The notes beneath the pieces are model-generated. The model ran no database searches, was not told the DNA's origin, and saw only the letters and a program-made list of their open reading frames with translations. Both the position numbers and the translations under genes were made by a program. Source: Candidatus Enterococcus wittei (GTDB lineage Bacteria; Bacillota; Bacilli; Lactobacillales; Enterococcaceae). From it: DNA of 59,989 nt. Shown one piece after another: positions 1 through 12,135 of the stretch. Each line of letters starts with the position of its first letter. The stretch's first letter is position 1. The DNA is taken from the NCBI RefSeq assembly GCF_002140175.1, contig NZ_NGMO01000003.1:179905-239893 (forward strand), in the 5' to 3' direction.

Positions 1-277
1 ATATTATACTGAGGCACAATGAATACGTTTTTTAATTTTGTTGGAAATCTTATGTTAGAAGATTTACCTATAGCTTTAACATAGGAATGAATCTTTTCTT
101 TGTAAGGATATACACTTACTTAACTTGCCTCCAAAGTTCTCACTTCAAAAGAGTTATCAGGAACAAGTCAATCGACAAAACGGGATAACATGGACATAGC
201 ACAGCCATCAAGCTAGGTAATTTTTTTATAGATTTTCCTTTTTTCATCATATATGTTATATTTTTTTCAAATTAAGA

Positions 278-397
278 CAAAAAAAGGCTGGAACAGAAAC
301 GTTTAACTCCTTCTTATTATCGAAGTAGATGTTTCTGCTGTTATACATATTAAAAGCGTGGAACAAAAGTATATAATACTTTTGCCCCACGCTTTTA
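278..397 (+). repeat. Dispersed intergenic repeat C, copy 1, with terminal hairpin
   Basis: The stretch starts AAGGCTGGAACAGAA, continues through TTATTATCGAAGTAGATG, and ends in a perfect hairpin with arms AAAAGCGTGG and CCACGCTTTT (about 350-396). An inverted, slightly longer relative lies at 51541-51713. The hairpin lies downstream of ntpJ and could end transcription of the ntp operon. Bases 1-277 before it hold no gene I can support. Confidence 0.7.
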
Positions 398-484
398 CGC
401 TTTAATCACTCAAGAAAAATTCTTCTCTAATAACTACCGCTCAAATTATTTTTTCTTTTTTTTTAAAACAGCTACATCTGAACC

Positions 485-1792
485 TTAGCCAATCAATACA
501 CTTTCTTCTGGATATTTGTATTTTGCTTCTGCTTTATTGCTTTTGACTAACAATGAAAAGACAACCGTCATGACACCGACACGCCCGATATACATCAAGG
601 CAATGATCACTAATTTTCCTATCGATGTAAGATCTGGTGTCAATCCCATCGTAAGACCGACCGTACCAAAAGCAGAAAACACTTCAAAAGCAATGTATTC
701 GATTCCAGAAGTTTCAGGGATTGTTTCGGTAATTGATAAGATCATGATCGCAGTCACACATAAAGTCAGCGTAATGAAAAACAAGGTGAGGGCACGTAAT
801 ACTGCCGCTGGTCTGATGGTTCGTCCAAACGCTTCTGCACGTGTTTTCCCTTTGAATGTCGCATGCATTTGTATAAATAGGATTCCTAAAGTTGTCGTCT
901 TTAGTCCCCCGGCTGTTGATCCCGAGGTTCCTCCGATATACATCAAAAACATCGTCATGATCAAACCAGCATGACTCATATGCAGATAATCGACCGAAGT
1001 ATAGCCAGCTGTTCTAGGGGTGACACTCATAAAGAAAGTATTCGCTAGTCTTTGTGGCCACGTCCCGTCAACAAGATGTGTCGCATTCTTTTCTGTAAAC
1101 AAAAAGATGATAAAACCACCAACAAGTAAAACAGCCGTAACCGTCAATGCAATTTTAGAATGTAACGTGATCTTTTTTATCTGACGAAAACTCAGTAAAT
1201 CACGCCAAACAATAAATCCTAATCCACCAGCTACAATCAATGCAGAGACAACCATAATCAGGTAAACATTTTGCTGATCATTGATCAAACTATCCCCTAG
1301 TAAGTCAAAACCGGCATTACAGAAACTTGAAACTGCATGAAAAATACTATACCAGATTCCTTTTGACCAACCATACGTGGGTACAAAAGTGAAACTAAGA
1401 GCAAATGCTCCTAATATTTGGATCAATACGGCAAATTTCAAAATATAAAGCATCAAATTCATAACTCCTGAAACTTTTTCAAGGTTCAAGGCTTCCTTCA
1501 AAACGATACGCATACTAAAACTAACTTTCTTCTTTGCGAGTGCAAAAAAGATGATCGGTATCACCATAAAACCTAATCCGCCAATCTCAATCATCACCAT
1601 GATCAAAAATTGGCCTGCTTCATTCCAATGAGCGGCCGTATTCAATGTGGTCAAGCCAGTCACACATACCGCAGAAGTTGCTGTAAAGAAGGCATCAAGA
1701 AAATCAGTTGGTTCACCACTATTACTAAAATATGGGAGAGACAATAGACTTCCACCCAGTAAAATCAATAAAAAAAAGCCAACAGCAATCAA
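485..1792 (-). CDS. ntpJ: Potassium uptake protein NtpJ (KtrB/TrkH family)
   Basis: Integral membrane K+ transporter of the Trk/Ktr/HKT family, last gene of the ntp cluster; in E. hirae NtpJ takes up K+ alongside Na+ extrusion by the ATPase. The four pore-loop segments each show the family glycine: AVCVTGLT, SSFCNAGFD, PRTAGYTS and FGTVGLTMG. The 435 residues begin at a TTG (1792) with no ribosome binding site. In frame upstream, AAAGGAG is followed nine bases later by ATA at 1829-1831, and the codons from there read KKKLKRQLLPVQ, the expected cytosolic amphipathic N-terminus. Initiation at that ATA (448 residues) therefore looks more likely. A 350-bp gap with a hairpin separates it from ntpD, so it may be transcribed partly on its own. 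Confidence 0.93.
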   Translation of the reverse strand: MIAVGFFLLILLGGSLLSLPYFSNSGEPTDFLDAFFTATSAVCVTGLTTLNTAAHWNEAGQFLIMVMIEIGGLGFMVIPIIFFALAKKKVSFSMRIVLKEALNLEKVSGVMNLMLYILKFAVLIQILGAFALSFTFVPTYGWSKGIWYSIFHAVSSFCNAGFDLLGDSLINDQQNVYLIMVVSALIVAGGLGFIVWRDLLSFRQIKKITLHSKIALTVTAVLLVGGFIIFLFTEKNATHLVDGTWPQRLANTFFMSVTPRTAGYTSVDYLHMSHAGLIMTMFLMYIGGTSGSTAGGLKTTTLGILFIQMHATFKGKTRAEAFGRTIRPAAVLRALTLFFITLTLCVTAIMILSITETIPETSGIEYIAFEVFSAFGTVGLTMGLTPDLTSIGKLVIIALMYIGRVGVMTVVFSLLVKSNKAEAKYKYPEESVLIG

Positions 1793-2023
1793 TTGTACGG
1801 GTAAAAGTTGCCTTTTCAGTTTCTTTTTTATTTCTATTCACTCCTTTAAAAGGATCATCATTCATTTATAAAGCCGGCACAAAAAAATAACATTTTTAGC
1901 TTATGTACATCATACATTGGTTTAACAAAGATGACAATAAAAACAAAAACTATTTTTTGATCATCTATATGTACAACACTGGCCCATTTTTCTCTTCAAG
2001 AAGTACTGATCATGTTGAACAAA

Positions 2024-2096
2024 TAGCTCCAAGTACTCAAATGGGTAAGCATATAGAGTTTATCTAGTATGCGACCTATCATTATACTTGGAGCTA
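2024..2096. repeat. Hairpin of repeat family A between ntpD and ntpJ
   Basis: The arms TAGCTCCAAGTA and TACTTGGAGCTA are perfect complements around a 49-base loop. On the minus strand the element reads GTGAAAAGC...TAGCTCCAAGTA, resembling the A units at 50496 and 50976. The rest of the 1793-2144 gap contains no ORF I can support; E. hirae has the small gene ntpH at this position, and I do not see it. Confidence 0.6.
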
Positions 2097-2144
2097 AAAA
2101 GCTTTTCACGCTATATTTTTATCTCGACTTCAAATAAAATAAAC

Positions 2145-2780
2145 TTAAGCATTTTGTCCCATATTTTTCACTTTGATCAGACGAGTGACTTCCGCACGTT
2201 CATTTTCTTCAAGTTTCATTTTGATATAGTAAATCGTTTCTTCTAACTGAGGGATCGTCATATATTCCAACGCATTGACTCTTCGTCGTGTTTTTTCAAT
2301 CTCACCTGCCATCAATTGGCAAGTTTTTTCTATTTCAGTCAATTCCAGCAACTTTGGCAAAAATGCTGTAAAACGATCAATCGAGCGGTCCAATTCAGCA
2401 TTTGAATTAAGATACCCATACTCAACAGGTGTATCGCCCAACTGTTCATCGTATTGAAAATTCATGATTGGTACTTTAACGCTCATGATATTCTTTTCAA
2501 CTACCGACAATTCTACATTTTCAGCTGGTAAAACAAACAATTCATCGATAAATGCTTCAGGGATAGATGCCTTTGCAAGGACAAAATCACTCATTGCAGC
2601 AGTCATCTCTTTTTCCACTTCTTGTCGCAATTCATTATTTTTACGAATCAATAAAATGAACTGTCGCATCAACTCATCTTGTTTGTCTTTCAGTAACTTA
2701 TGACCTCTTGTCGCAGTGGTCATTTGTTTCTTCAGTCGCGTCAATTCCATTCGTGTGGGATTTACATTTAATCGAACCAT
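2145..2780 (-). CDS. ntpD: V-type Na+-ATPase subunit D (central stalk)
   Basis: Subunit D forms the coiled-coil rotor shaft inside the A3B3 head and, with NtpG, links it to NtpC and the membrane ring. The protein is almost wholly helical; the N-terminus ([13 protein letters not shown]) and the C-terminal helix ([20 protein letters not shown]) are the most family-typical parts. I choose the ATG at 2780 (211 residues) because GGGGAG, lying in the last codons of ntpB, is correctly spaced from it. The gene starts seven bases after the ntpB stop. A longer frame to 2816 would overlap ntpB and lacks a binding site. Confidence 0.96.
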   Translation of the reverse strand: MVRLNVNPTRMELTRLKKQMTTATRGHKLLKDKQDELMRQFILLIRKNNELRQEVEKEMTAAMSDFVLAKASIPEAFIDELFVLPAENVELSVVEKNIMSVKVPIMNFQYDEQLGDTPVEYGYLNSNAELDRSIDRFTAFLPKLLELTEIEKTCQLMAGEIEKTRRRVNALEYMTIPQLEETIYYIKMKLEENERAEVTRLIKVKNMGQNA

Positions 2781-2787
2781 TTGACAC

Positions 2788-5938
<3,151 letters not shown>

Positions 5939-5958
5939 TGCACTATCTCCTTTACTTT

Positions 5959-6270
5959 CTATAAGATATTTTGTCCAACTGCTTTTTCTACGCTCTTTTG
6001 TATTTCAGCAACACCGATCCCCATGGCTCCTTGATGGCTAGGAATAAGGACGATTGCTGGCGTCATTGTTTCCTTATAGCGTTCAATCGTTTCTGGACTC
6101 ATCTTGGCACATTGTTCCGTCACATAGATGACACCATACGATTTTTTGACCATCTCTTCAATTTTTTTTCTTACTTCTTGTTGACTTGTTGCATATTGTA
6201 CATCAAATCCAAATAGTTTGAATGGTAAAACAGAGTCTTTATCGCCAACAACTCCAATTTTATGCGTCAT
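5959..6270 (-). CDS. ntpG: V-type Na+-ATPase subunit F (NtpG)
   Basis: Small Rossmann-like rotor subunit that binds NtpD in the central stalk; 103 residues, typical for the family. It opens with the diagnostic [20 protein letters not shown] and has the conserved [11 protein letters not shown] and [16 protein letters not shown] segments. It overlaps the end of ntpC by 11 bases, consistent with coupled translation in the operon. Confidence 0.97.
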   Translation of the reverse strand: MTHKIGVVGDKDSVLPFKLFGFDVQYATSQQEVRKKIEEMVKKSYGVIYVTEQCAKMSPETIERYKETMTPAIVLIPSHQGAMGIGVAEIQKSVEKAVGQNIL

Positions 6271-7246
6271 AGACTTGTCTCACCCTTTCTCTGATCGTTT
6301 CTTGATCAAAATGGTTTCTTTTCCCAATGATCAACAAACGAAGGTTTTTCATTTCTACTTCTTTTGCATTTAAAAAAGCTAACAATGGTAAGGGGCCAAA
6401 TGCTTGTGTCTGTGCAGCCTGATAAAGAGACGTCAGATAATCGTCTTTCATTTGTTCTAATTTGATAAAGTTTAGTTTCCCATCTTGAATGGCGGGTGCT
6501 AAAAATTGACGATAATCTGTCGTTTGTAAAAAGTTCAAATACGTCTCCTCGTCGCTTTTCACGAAATCCAAAAATGCTTCTTTAGGAATCGTGCCCGAAC
6601 TTGATAGAACGGTTGACATAAACCCTTTTGAACGTTGTTGGATGATCCCCCTAGCCATCGTGGTGATATTGGTCAAATCAATAAAAGCAATGATTTCTTC
6701 CAATAATTCTGGGGAACCAAGCTTTTCTCCAAGCCGTCGTTGCTCGGTTAAAAAATACCGATCATAAATCACATCAATTCCTTGTAAAATAGCTGATTCT
6801 TCACAATACTCATGAACTTCTTTAATACTTTCAAGTAGTTGCGGTGCAAGTTCTGTTGACTGTTGGGTGTGAATCGCTTGCTTCAATGTTTCAAGAGAGT
6901 AAAAGCCGTCATTTCGATACAAATGATCCAGATTCTCTCCTGTCATTTCAGCCTTCGTTAATACTTTTAAATTATGGAATGTGTAACGCATGGTATAGAT
7001 CCAGACGATTTCTGGCTCTGGTGCGTTTTCTTTCAACCAAGTGAATAATTCGCCTGACTCCTTCAATAGATTGGCTTCAAAATCATACTCAAACCCTTCA
7101 TGGATATAAGGATGATAAACGGTTGTCTTTAAAATCTCACCTAGTGCTTCGATCGAATTGGCATGGATCATCCGTTCAAATTCCTCTTTGGATAAAAGTT
7201 CCAGTTCTCTGGCACGAATCAAGGGATTTAGTTCATGATAATTCAT
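6260..7246 (-). CDS. ntpC: V-type Na+-ATPase subunit C/d (socket between stalk and c-ring)
   Basis: Funnel-shaped subunit (subunit d in eukaryotic naming) that seats the NtpD/NtpG shaft on the NtpK ring. The 328-residue, helix-rich protein has the family-typical [20 protein letters not shown] start and a C-terminal [16 protein letters not shown] segment. It follows ntpE by 14 bases and overlaps ntpG. No catalytic motif is expected or seen. Confidence 0.96.
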   Translation of the reverse strand: MNYHELNPLIRARELELLSKEEFERMIHANSIEALGEILKTTVYHPYIHEGFEYDFEANLLKESGELFTWLKENAPEPEIVWIYTMRYTFHNLKVLTKAEMTGENLDHLYRNDGFYSLETLKQAIHTQQSTELAPQLLESIKEVHEYCEESAILQGIDVIYDRYFLTEQRRLGEKLGSPELLEEIIAFIDLTNITTMARGIIQQRSKGFMSTVLSSSGTIPKEAFLDFVKSDEETYLNFLQTTDYRQFLAPAIQDGKLNFIKLEQMKDDYLTSLYQAAQTQAFGPLPLLAFLNAKEVEMKNLRLLIIGKRNHFDQETIRERVRQVYDA

Positions 7247-7260
7247 TGATTGATCCCTCC

Positions 7261-7845
7261 TTACTCAAATAGTTGTTTGGCAATTTCAAAACGCATCTTT
7301 TCTTGGACTTCCTGGATCAAATTGCTATATACAAAATTATATTGCACTCCTTGATCATCAATTAAAAAGCCTGATTGTTTAGGTACTACCTGTTCACTCA
7401 AACAAAGAGTAAAGGGAAGTGCTTGATTCCATTGTTCTACTACGTCTTTTGTTAGGAGCGAAACAGACTTCTCTCCTGGAATCAAAATGACTTCGCCAGA
7501 CAAAGAAAGTGAGTGGAGACATGCTTCCATAAAATCAAGTTGTTTTGATGCTTCCCATGTTTCTAATTCTTGTTGCGCTTCTTCAAATAACCGACGCAAA
7601 AATTCTTGCTTTTCATTTAGCGCTGATTGTCGGACTTCCACTTGTTGTCGATTTCTAAGTTGTCGATACGTTTTTTCGATTGTCTCCAACTCTTTGGCTT
7701 TTTGTTTTTCATATTCTGCTTCTATACGCATACGTTCGGCATTGATCTGCTGATCGATTTTTGCCCGTTCTGCTTCTTCAAACGCCGCTCGTTCTGCTTG
7801 CGCTGTTTCATTCATCTGTTTGATGATTGTATCAATGGCGTTCAT
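7261..7845 (-). CDS. ntpE: V-type Na+-ATPase subunit E (peripheral stalk)
   Basis: Forms the peripheral stator stalk as a heterodimer with NtpF. The first half (about residues 10-110) is a long charged coiled coil rich in Ala, Glu, Lys and Arg. The C-terminal half has the family globular domain ending GVQYNFVYSNLIQEVQEKM. At 194 residues it is normal length. It lies between ntpK and ntpC with short gaps. Confidence 0.95.
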   Translation of the reverse strand: MNAIDTIIKQMNETAQAERAAFEEAERAKIDQQINAERMRIEAEYEKQKAKELETIEKTYRQLRNRQQVEVRQSALNEKQEFLRRLFEEAQQELETWEASKQLDFMEACLHSLSLSGEVILIPGEKSVSLLTKDVVEQWNQALPFTLCLSEQVVPKQSGFLIDDQGVQYNFVYSNLIQEVQEKMRFEIAKQLFE

Positions 7846-7861
7846 TCTTTTTCCCCCTTAA

Positions 7862-8350
<489 letters not shown>

Positions 8351-8355
8351 CTATT

Positions 8356-10350
8356 CTATTTTTTCTTATGATTAATATTTACGTATTTTTCCGCTGTTTT
8401 CAACGGTTTGAAGGCGCGCCCGCCTCCTGTATAAAATTTCCCGAAAAACTCAACATATTGTAACCTTGCGCCATGGACATAGGCACTCAATAACGTCAAA
8501 AACATGTTTAACGCATGTAAAGCGATAATCAATAAAATCCCAATACTAAAGCGGGCAGCTGGTGGCATAAAAGCAACCAACATGTTAAATGCTGCTGCAA
8601 TACTTCCTCCAGAGATCCCTAATGCCATCAAACGCGTGTAACTGACCAAATCACCAATATAGCCAGTTAGTCCATACAAACTATAAGCTCCTTTTGCTAT
8701 ACCTTTGATTTTTGATGAAGATTGAAAAATCGGAATAATCAAGATACATAATGCCGAGAGAATAGCTAAGCCAGCGCCTAAATAAACCAAGGCATCGTTT
8801 TTAATCAGCATCGCACCAATCAATATCAATATCAGGCCAACCAATATCCCTTGCCAAGCAAAACCATCATTGACTGCATCCACGTAAGCTTTATGCTTGA
8901 TATGCTCTTTAGCTGCAATAAACAATCCTACTAGTATTTGGATCAATCCAAAGATTACTGACAAAATCAAAATAGTGTTAACATCTTCGGTCGTGGATAA
9001 AATCGGAAAAGGTAAATGAATCCCAAATACCTCTTTTGGCAAAGCTTGACCAAAGAATGAGCTGTAAATAAATCCCCAGATAATGGATGGAAAGGCTAAA
9101 ATTTCAAAAAATTTAGCGAACTGTTTCATCCCTCGAGGTAGAACCATTAATTTTTGGGCTGCAATCGCCCCAATCAACATGAGTAAACCATAGCCGATAT
9201 CTGCCACCATCATCCCGAAAAATACCAGATAAAATGGCATCATCCAAGGAGTTGGATCGATTTCCTGATATTTAGGCAAACTATACATCTCTGTCAACAT
9301 TTCAAAGGGTGCCACCAAAGGATGATTCTTCAATTTCGTTGGAACTTCTCCTTTGATTTCCTCATCGGTTGGTTCTTCAAAGCTGATAAAAATATCTTCC
9401 GCAGATAGTGATTTTGACAATTGTTGGTTCAATTCTTGTTTTTCTTCTTCACCGATCCAACCTTGAACAACGATTAAATAAGGTGCGTGGATAAAGCGGT
9501 CTTTCACTGCTTCACGTTCTGACATAGCTAATAAGTTTTCTTCTGCCCACTGCAATTCTTGGATATAGTTACTGCAGTTACCGATTTTCACCGCTAACTT
9601 TTTTTGTTCTTCCTGACAATTTGTCAGCTTATTTTTTATTTTTTGTAATTGTTCCTTGGGTGGTGTGTCATACGGATAGTCCTCTTTCACAAAACCATAG
9701 CGACCAGTGACTTCTTCGATAGAGGGTCTCATAGATTTCAATGAAACATAAGACAAGTAGACGAAATGCTCATTCGAACTGACCTCTTCCAAATATACAC
9801 CATTGATCTTTTGGATTTCTTCTGAGAAATCTGGATAATTAGCTACATTGATACTACCGATCACTAAATCAGTCTCTTTACTGACCGCATGTTTTGGTGA
9901 AACATCTAATCCATACCAATGAACGAGCCATTCTTCTTCAGAAGCGAGCTCATTTCGTTGTTCAGTGAGTGTTTCCCATTGTTTCTTTAAACTTAATATT
10001 TCTTCTAATTTTTTCGTGAAATCTTCTTCTGAATAATTTTCAGCTAACTCTTGCAACGTGAGTTCTTGACGTTTAAGATGCTGCTTTTTTTGCTGTTTAT
10101 CGCCATGATGCTCGATAAACTGGATGGCTTCTCTCGTCTGTAAGATACGATTCTTTAACGCATTGACAAGCGGTTCTTTTTCAAAAATAGCAACCTTTGG
10201 AAAATAAGTATCCACCCATTGATTGTTTGAGGTTTCTTGAAAAAGATCTCTAATTTCGACATTCTGGATCCCTTGAACAGCTTGTAATATCGCATCTTGA
10301 TTACGTTTATCAGAAATGAGAGTGACTTTTTCCATCTTAGTGACGGCCAT
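8356..10350 (-). CDS. ntpI: V-type Na+-ATPase subunit I/a (membrane stator)
   Basis: Membrane stator subunit that provides the ion half-channels facing the NtpK ring; 664 residues. The N-terminal half is a soluble, coiled-coil-rich arm and the C-terminal half has about eight membrane helices. R573 (in SYTRLMALG) and R629 (in [11 protein letters not shown]) fall at exactly the positions reported as essential in E. hirae NtpI. The start overlaps the end of ntpF by 14 bases. Confidence 0.97.
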   Translation of the reverse strand: MAVTKMEKVTLISDKRNQDAILQAVQGIQNVEIRDLFQETSNNQWVDTYFPKVAIFEKEPLVNALKNRILQTREAIQFIEHHGDKQQKKQHLKRQELTLQELAENYSEEDFTKKLEEILSLKKQWETLTEQRNELASEEEWLVHWYGLDVSPKHAVSKETDLVIGSINVANYPDFSEEIQKINGVYLEEVSSNEHFVYLSYVSLKSMRPSIEEVTGRYGFVKEDYPYDTPPKEQLQKIKNKLTNCQEEQKKLAVKIGNCSNYIQELQWAEENLLAMSEREAVKDRFIHAPYLIVVQGWIGEEEKQELNQQLSKSLSAEDIFISFEEPTDEEIKGEVPTKLKNHPLVAPFEMLTEMYSLPKYQEIDPTPWMMPFYLVFFGMMVADIGYGLLMLIGAIAAQKLMVLPRGMKQFAKFFEILAFPSIIWGFIYSSFFGQALPKEVFGIHLPFPILSTTEDVNTILILSVIFGLIQILVGLFIAAKEHIKHKAYVDAVNDGFAWQGILVGLILILIGAMLIKNDALVYLGAGLAILSALCILIIPIFQSSSKIKGIAKGAYSLYGLTGYIGDLVSYTRLMALGISGGSIAAAFNMLVAFMPPAARFSIGILLIIALHALNMFLTLLSAYVHGARLQYVEFFGKFYTGGGRAFKPLKTAEKYVNINHKKK

Positions 10351-10669
10351 AAGTTTCTTTCACCCTTTCAATTATTGCTTCGACTGCTTCTTTGCGATAT
10401 TTTTGATATTGCTCTTGCACGATCATCTGAAGTTTATGGGCTTCCTTCGCCAACTCTTCTTTTTCTCTAGTTACTTGTTGCTTTTCGAAGTCGGTTTTCT
10501 CTTCAATCATTCTTGCTAGTTGTAGACGCTGAGAGTCTTGTAATTTTTCCAATTCGTCTTCTTTTACTTTTTCGTAACTTCTTAATTCTTGCCGAAGTTC
10601 TTGAAATGTACGTTCATTCATTTCTTCCGCTTTTTGGATTTTCTCTAAAGCTTCTAACACGATTTCCAC
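10337..10669 (-). CDS. ntpF: V-type Na+-ATPase subunit F/G-like peripheral stalk protein
   Basis: First gene of the ntp operon: a 110-residue, almost entirely coiled-coil protein (heptads of Glu, Lys, Gln, Leu) that pairs with NtpE in the peripheral stalk. The motif [12 protein letters not shown] near the C-terminus is family-typical. It is preceded by AGAAAGGATGTGGAAATC, with a short Shine-Dalgarno, and by a leader containing a terminator hairpin at 10681-10730. Expression of the whole operon would therefore depend on read-through of that hairpin. Confidence 0.93.
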   Translation of the reverse strand: MEIVLEALEKIQKAEEMNERTFQELRQELRSYEKVKEDELEKLQDSQRLQLARMIEEKTDFEKQQVTREKEELAKEAHKLQMIVQEQYQKYRKEAVEAIIERVKETYGRH

Positions 10670-10680
10670 ATCCTTTCTGT

Positions 10681-10730
10681 AAAAAAAAGAGGTACATTCT
10701 TTCTTTTTTCATTGAAAGTATGTACCTCTT
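10681..10730 (-). terminator. Leader terminator (attenuator candidate) before ntpF
   Basis: On the minus strand the arms AAGAGGTACAT and ATGTACCTCTT are perfect complements around a 22-base loop, followed directly by eight T residues. It lies between the promoter and the first gene, so it can only be regulatory. Its 5' arm (AGGUAC) can alternatively pair with GUGCCU, the 3' strand of the upstream P1 stem. Confidence 0.85.
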
Positions 10731-10746
10731 AAAGATAACTTTAATA

Positions 10747-10818
10747 AATTAGGCACCTTCAAACAAATATTCTTCTCACCCCTTGAAGAAATTGATCCTT
10801 GAAGCTTGCGCCCAACCT
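10747..10818 (-). ncRNA. Structured leader RNA, candidate Na+-responsive riboswitch aptamer
   Basis: In the ntp leader, UUGGGCGC (10815-10808) pairs with GGUGCCUAA (10757-10749) as an outer stem. CUUCAA pairs with UUGAAG inside it, and UUCUUC with GAAGAA closes a loop AAGGGGUGA. Unpaired, probably conserved pieces include GCAAG and AAGGGGUGA. A terminator follows, and the downstream genes encode a Na+ pump. This layout fits the DUF1646/Na+-I riboswitch class as I remember it, which is reported near Na+ transporters and V-ATPases. I cannot run the covariance model, so the class is inference while the fold is read from the sequence. Confidence 0.6.
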
Positions 10819-10840
10819 TTTTATTTAATTCACGCTACCA

Positions 10841-10868
10841 ATTATAACAAATCCAAGGGAAATTGCAA
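10841..10868 (-). promoter_or_regulatory. Promoter of the ntp operon
   Basis: On the minus strand there is a -35 TTGCAA (10868-10863), a 16-base spacer and a perfect -10 TATAAT (10846-10841). The predicted start near 10834 gives a leader of roughly 165 bases before ntpF. Confidence 0.8.
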
Positions 10869-10926
10869 CTATCCTAATTGAAATAAATACTAGTCTATCC
10901 TCTATTGATCGTTAAGTAAACAAGTT

Positions 10927-10954
10927 TTGTTAATTACTCCTCCTATTATATAAT
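10927..10954 (+). promoter_or_regulatory. Promoter of the amidotransferase-like gene
   Basis: TTGTTA (10927-10932), a 16-base spacer and TATAAT (10949-10954) point toward the gene starting at 11053. It diverges from the ntp promoter about 60 bp away. Confidence 0.6.
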
Positions 10955-11052
10955 GGATGAGAAAAAAACGAAAATATTTCATACATGGTATTTTTATACT
11001 TTTCAAACAAAAAGTAGATGATAAAAAAAGAATGTAAGATGGAGGAATTTTC

Positions 11053-11772
11053 ATGCAATCAACGATCGGAATTGCCGCCAATCAATTAACCAAAGCAATC
11101 GATACATTTCAAGGAAATCAAGTAACTTATACGCCACAAGGATTTGTCAACGCAGTTACCCAAGCAGGTGGCTTACCTATAGTTCTACCAATTTCTTCTC
11201 CAGAAAGCGCAGCAGCATTTATCCAAAAAATCGATAAACTACTACTTGCTGGTGGACAAGATATTAGCCCTGATCTATATGGAGAAGCACCACATCCAAA
11301 GTTAGGTGGAGTAAACAAGCAGCGAGATTTATTCGAACAAGCCCTGATATTAGAAGCTTTGAAACAAAAGAAACCAATTTTTGCTGTTTGTCGTGGCATG
11401 CAACTTCTCAATGTTACATTGGGTGGGACACTCTATCAAGACTTGTCACTTTATCCACAGTGGACTATTAAACACGACCAACAGCCGACTCCTCCACAAT
11501 TTACAACCCATGAGATCAACGCCTCACCTGATACATTGCTTTCACCTTTAGTTAAAGAGAGTTGCTATGTCAATTCCTATCATCATCAGGCGATCAAAGA
11601 CCTTGCTCCTTCGCTCAAAGCTATCGCCTTTTCACCTGATGGTTTGATCGAAGCAGTTGAAAGTCAAACAGAAGACACTCGTCTATTAGGCGTTCAATGG
11701 CATCCAGAATTAAGCCATCAAACAAATCCTGTGGACCAAGAAATCTTTGATTTTTTTGTACAAGACCTTTGA
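11053..11772 (+). CDS. Class I glutamine amidotransferase-like gamma-glutamyl hydrolase (PuuD family)
   Basis: Cytosolic hydrolase of the gamma-glutamyl-GABA hydrolase / peptidase C26 group, 239 residues. It has the nucleophile elbow AVCRGMQLLN (C113) and the HPE of the triad in LGVQWHPE (H217, E219), plus LLLAGGQDISPDLYGE, typical of PuuD-like enzymes. GGAGG lies eight bases before the ATG. No polyamine or GABA genes flank it, so the in vivo substrate is not settled; removal of gamma-glutamyl groups is the family-level expectation. Confidence 0.9.
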   Translation: MQSTIGIAANQLTKAIDTFQGNQVTYTPQGFVNAVTQAGGLPIVLPISSPESAAAFIQKIDKLLLAGGQDISPDLYGEAPHPKLGGVNKQRDLFEQALILEALKQKKPIFAVCRGMQLLNVTLGGTLYQDLSLYPQWTIKHDQQPTPPQFTTHEINASPDTLLSPLVKESCYVNSYHHQAIKDLAPSLKAIAFSPDGLIEAVESQTEDTRLLGVQWHPELSHQTNPVDQEIFDFFVQDL

Positions 11773-11779
11773 GTATATA

Positions 11780-12135
11780 AACTTACAAAAAATCCTTCAA
11801 TATTAAGTGGGAACTTGAGAAAATATGCGAAACTATTTTTCGTTTTCCTATCTTATAGGCCCAGATCAGATCTCTTCTCTCACAAATACTGTTAAACAGT
11901 ATTCTAGAAGGTGTTCTTCGGTACTAAGACAAAAAATCGTAAAATAGGAGAAACTATTTTTCGTTTTTTTGTCTTACTATTCAAATTCCCCCTTCTCTTA
12001 CAACCTCAGATAAATGTTGTTGTCACTACCTTGATAATCGGCATTCCAACAGCTGCACTTTGGTCATAAGGTAGAAAAATAATAAATGTGAAAGCCATTT
12101 TCTATCTTACGCCTCAGTGCAAATCACTTCTTTCA
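11780..12135 (-). repeat. Intergenic repeat region with a reverse copy of unit B (plus A-like part)
   Basis: Read on the minus strand from 12135, the sequence TGAAAGAAGTG, TTGCACTGAGGC, then ATAGAAAATGGCT, then TTATGACCAAAGTG matches the tandem unit B at 50618-50975. This B copy spans about 12023-12135. The fbp stop codon TGA is itself the first three bases of the repeat. Toward 11800, ATTAAGTGGGAACTTGAGAA resembles unit A, and several hairpins follow. No gene is visible; the region likely ends transcription from both sides. Confidence 0.65.

Noticed and set aside
1-277. Possible gene fragment at the left edge
   Set aside because: No frame with coding character or a binding site is visible on either strand.
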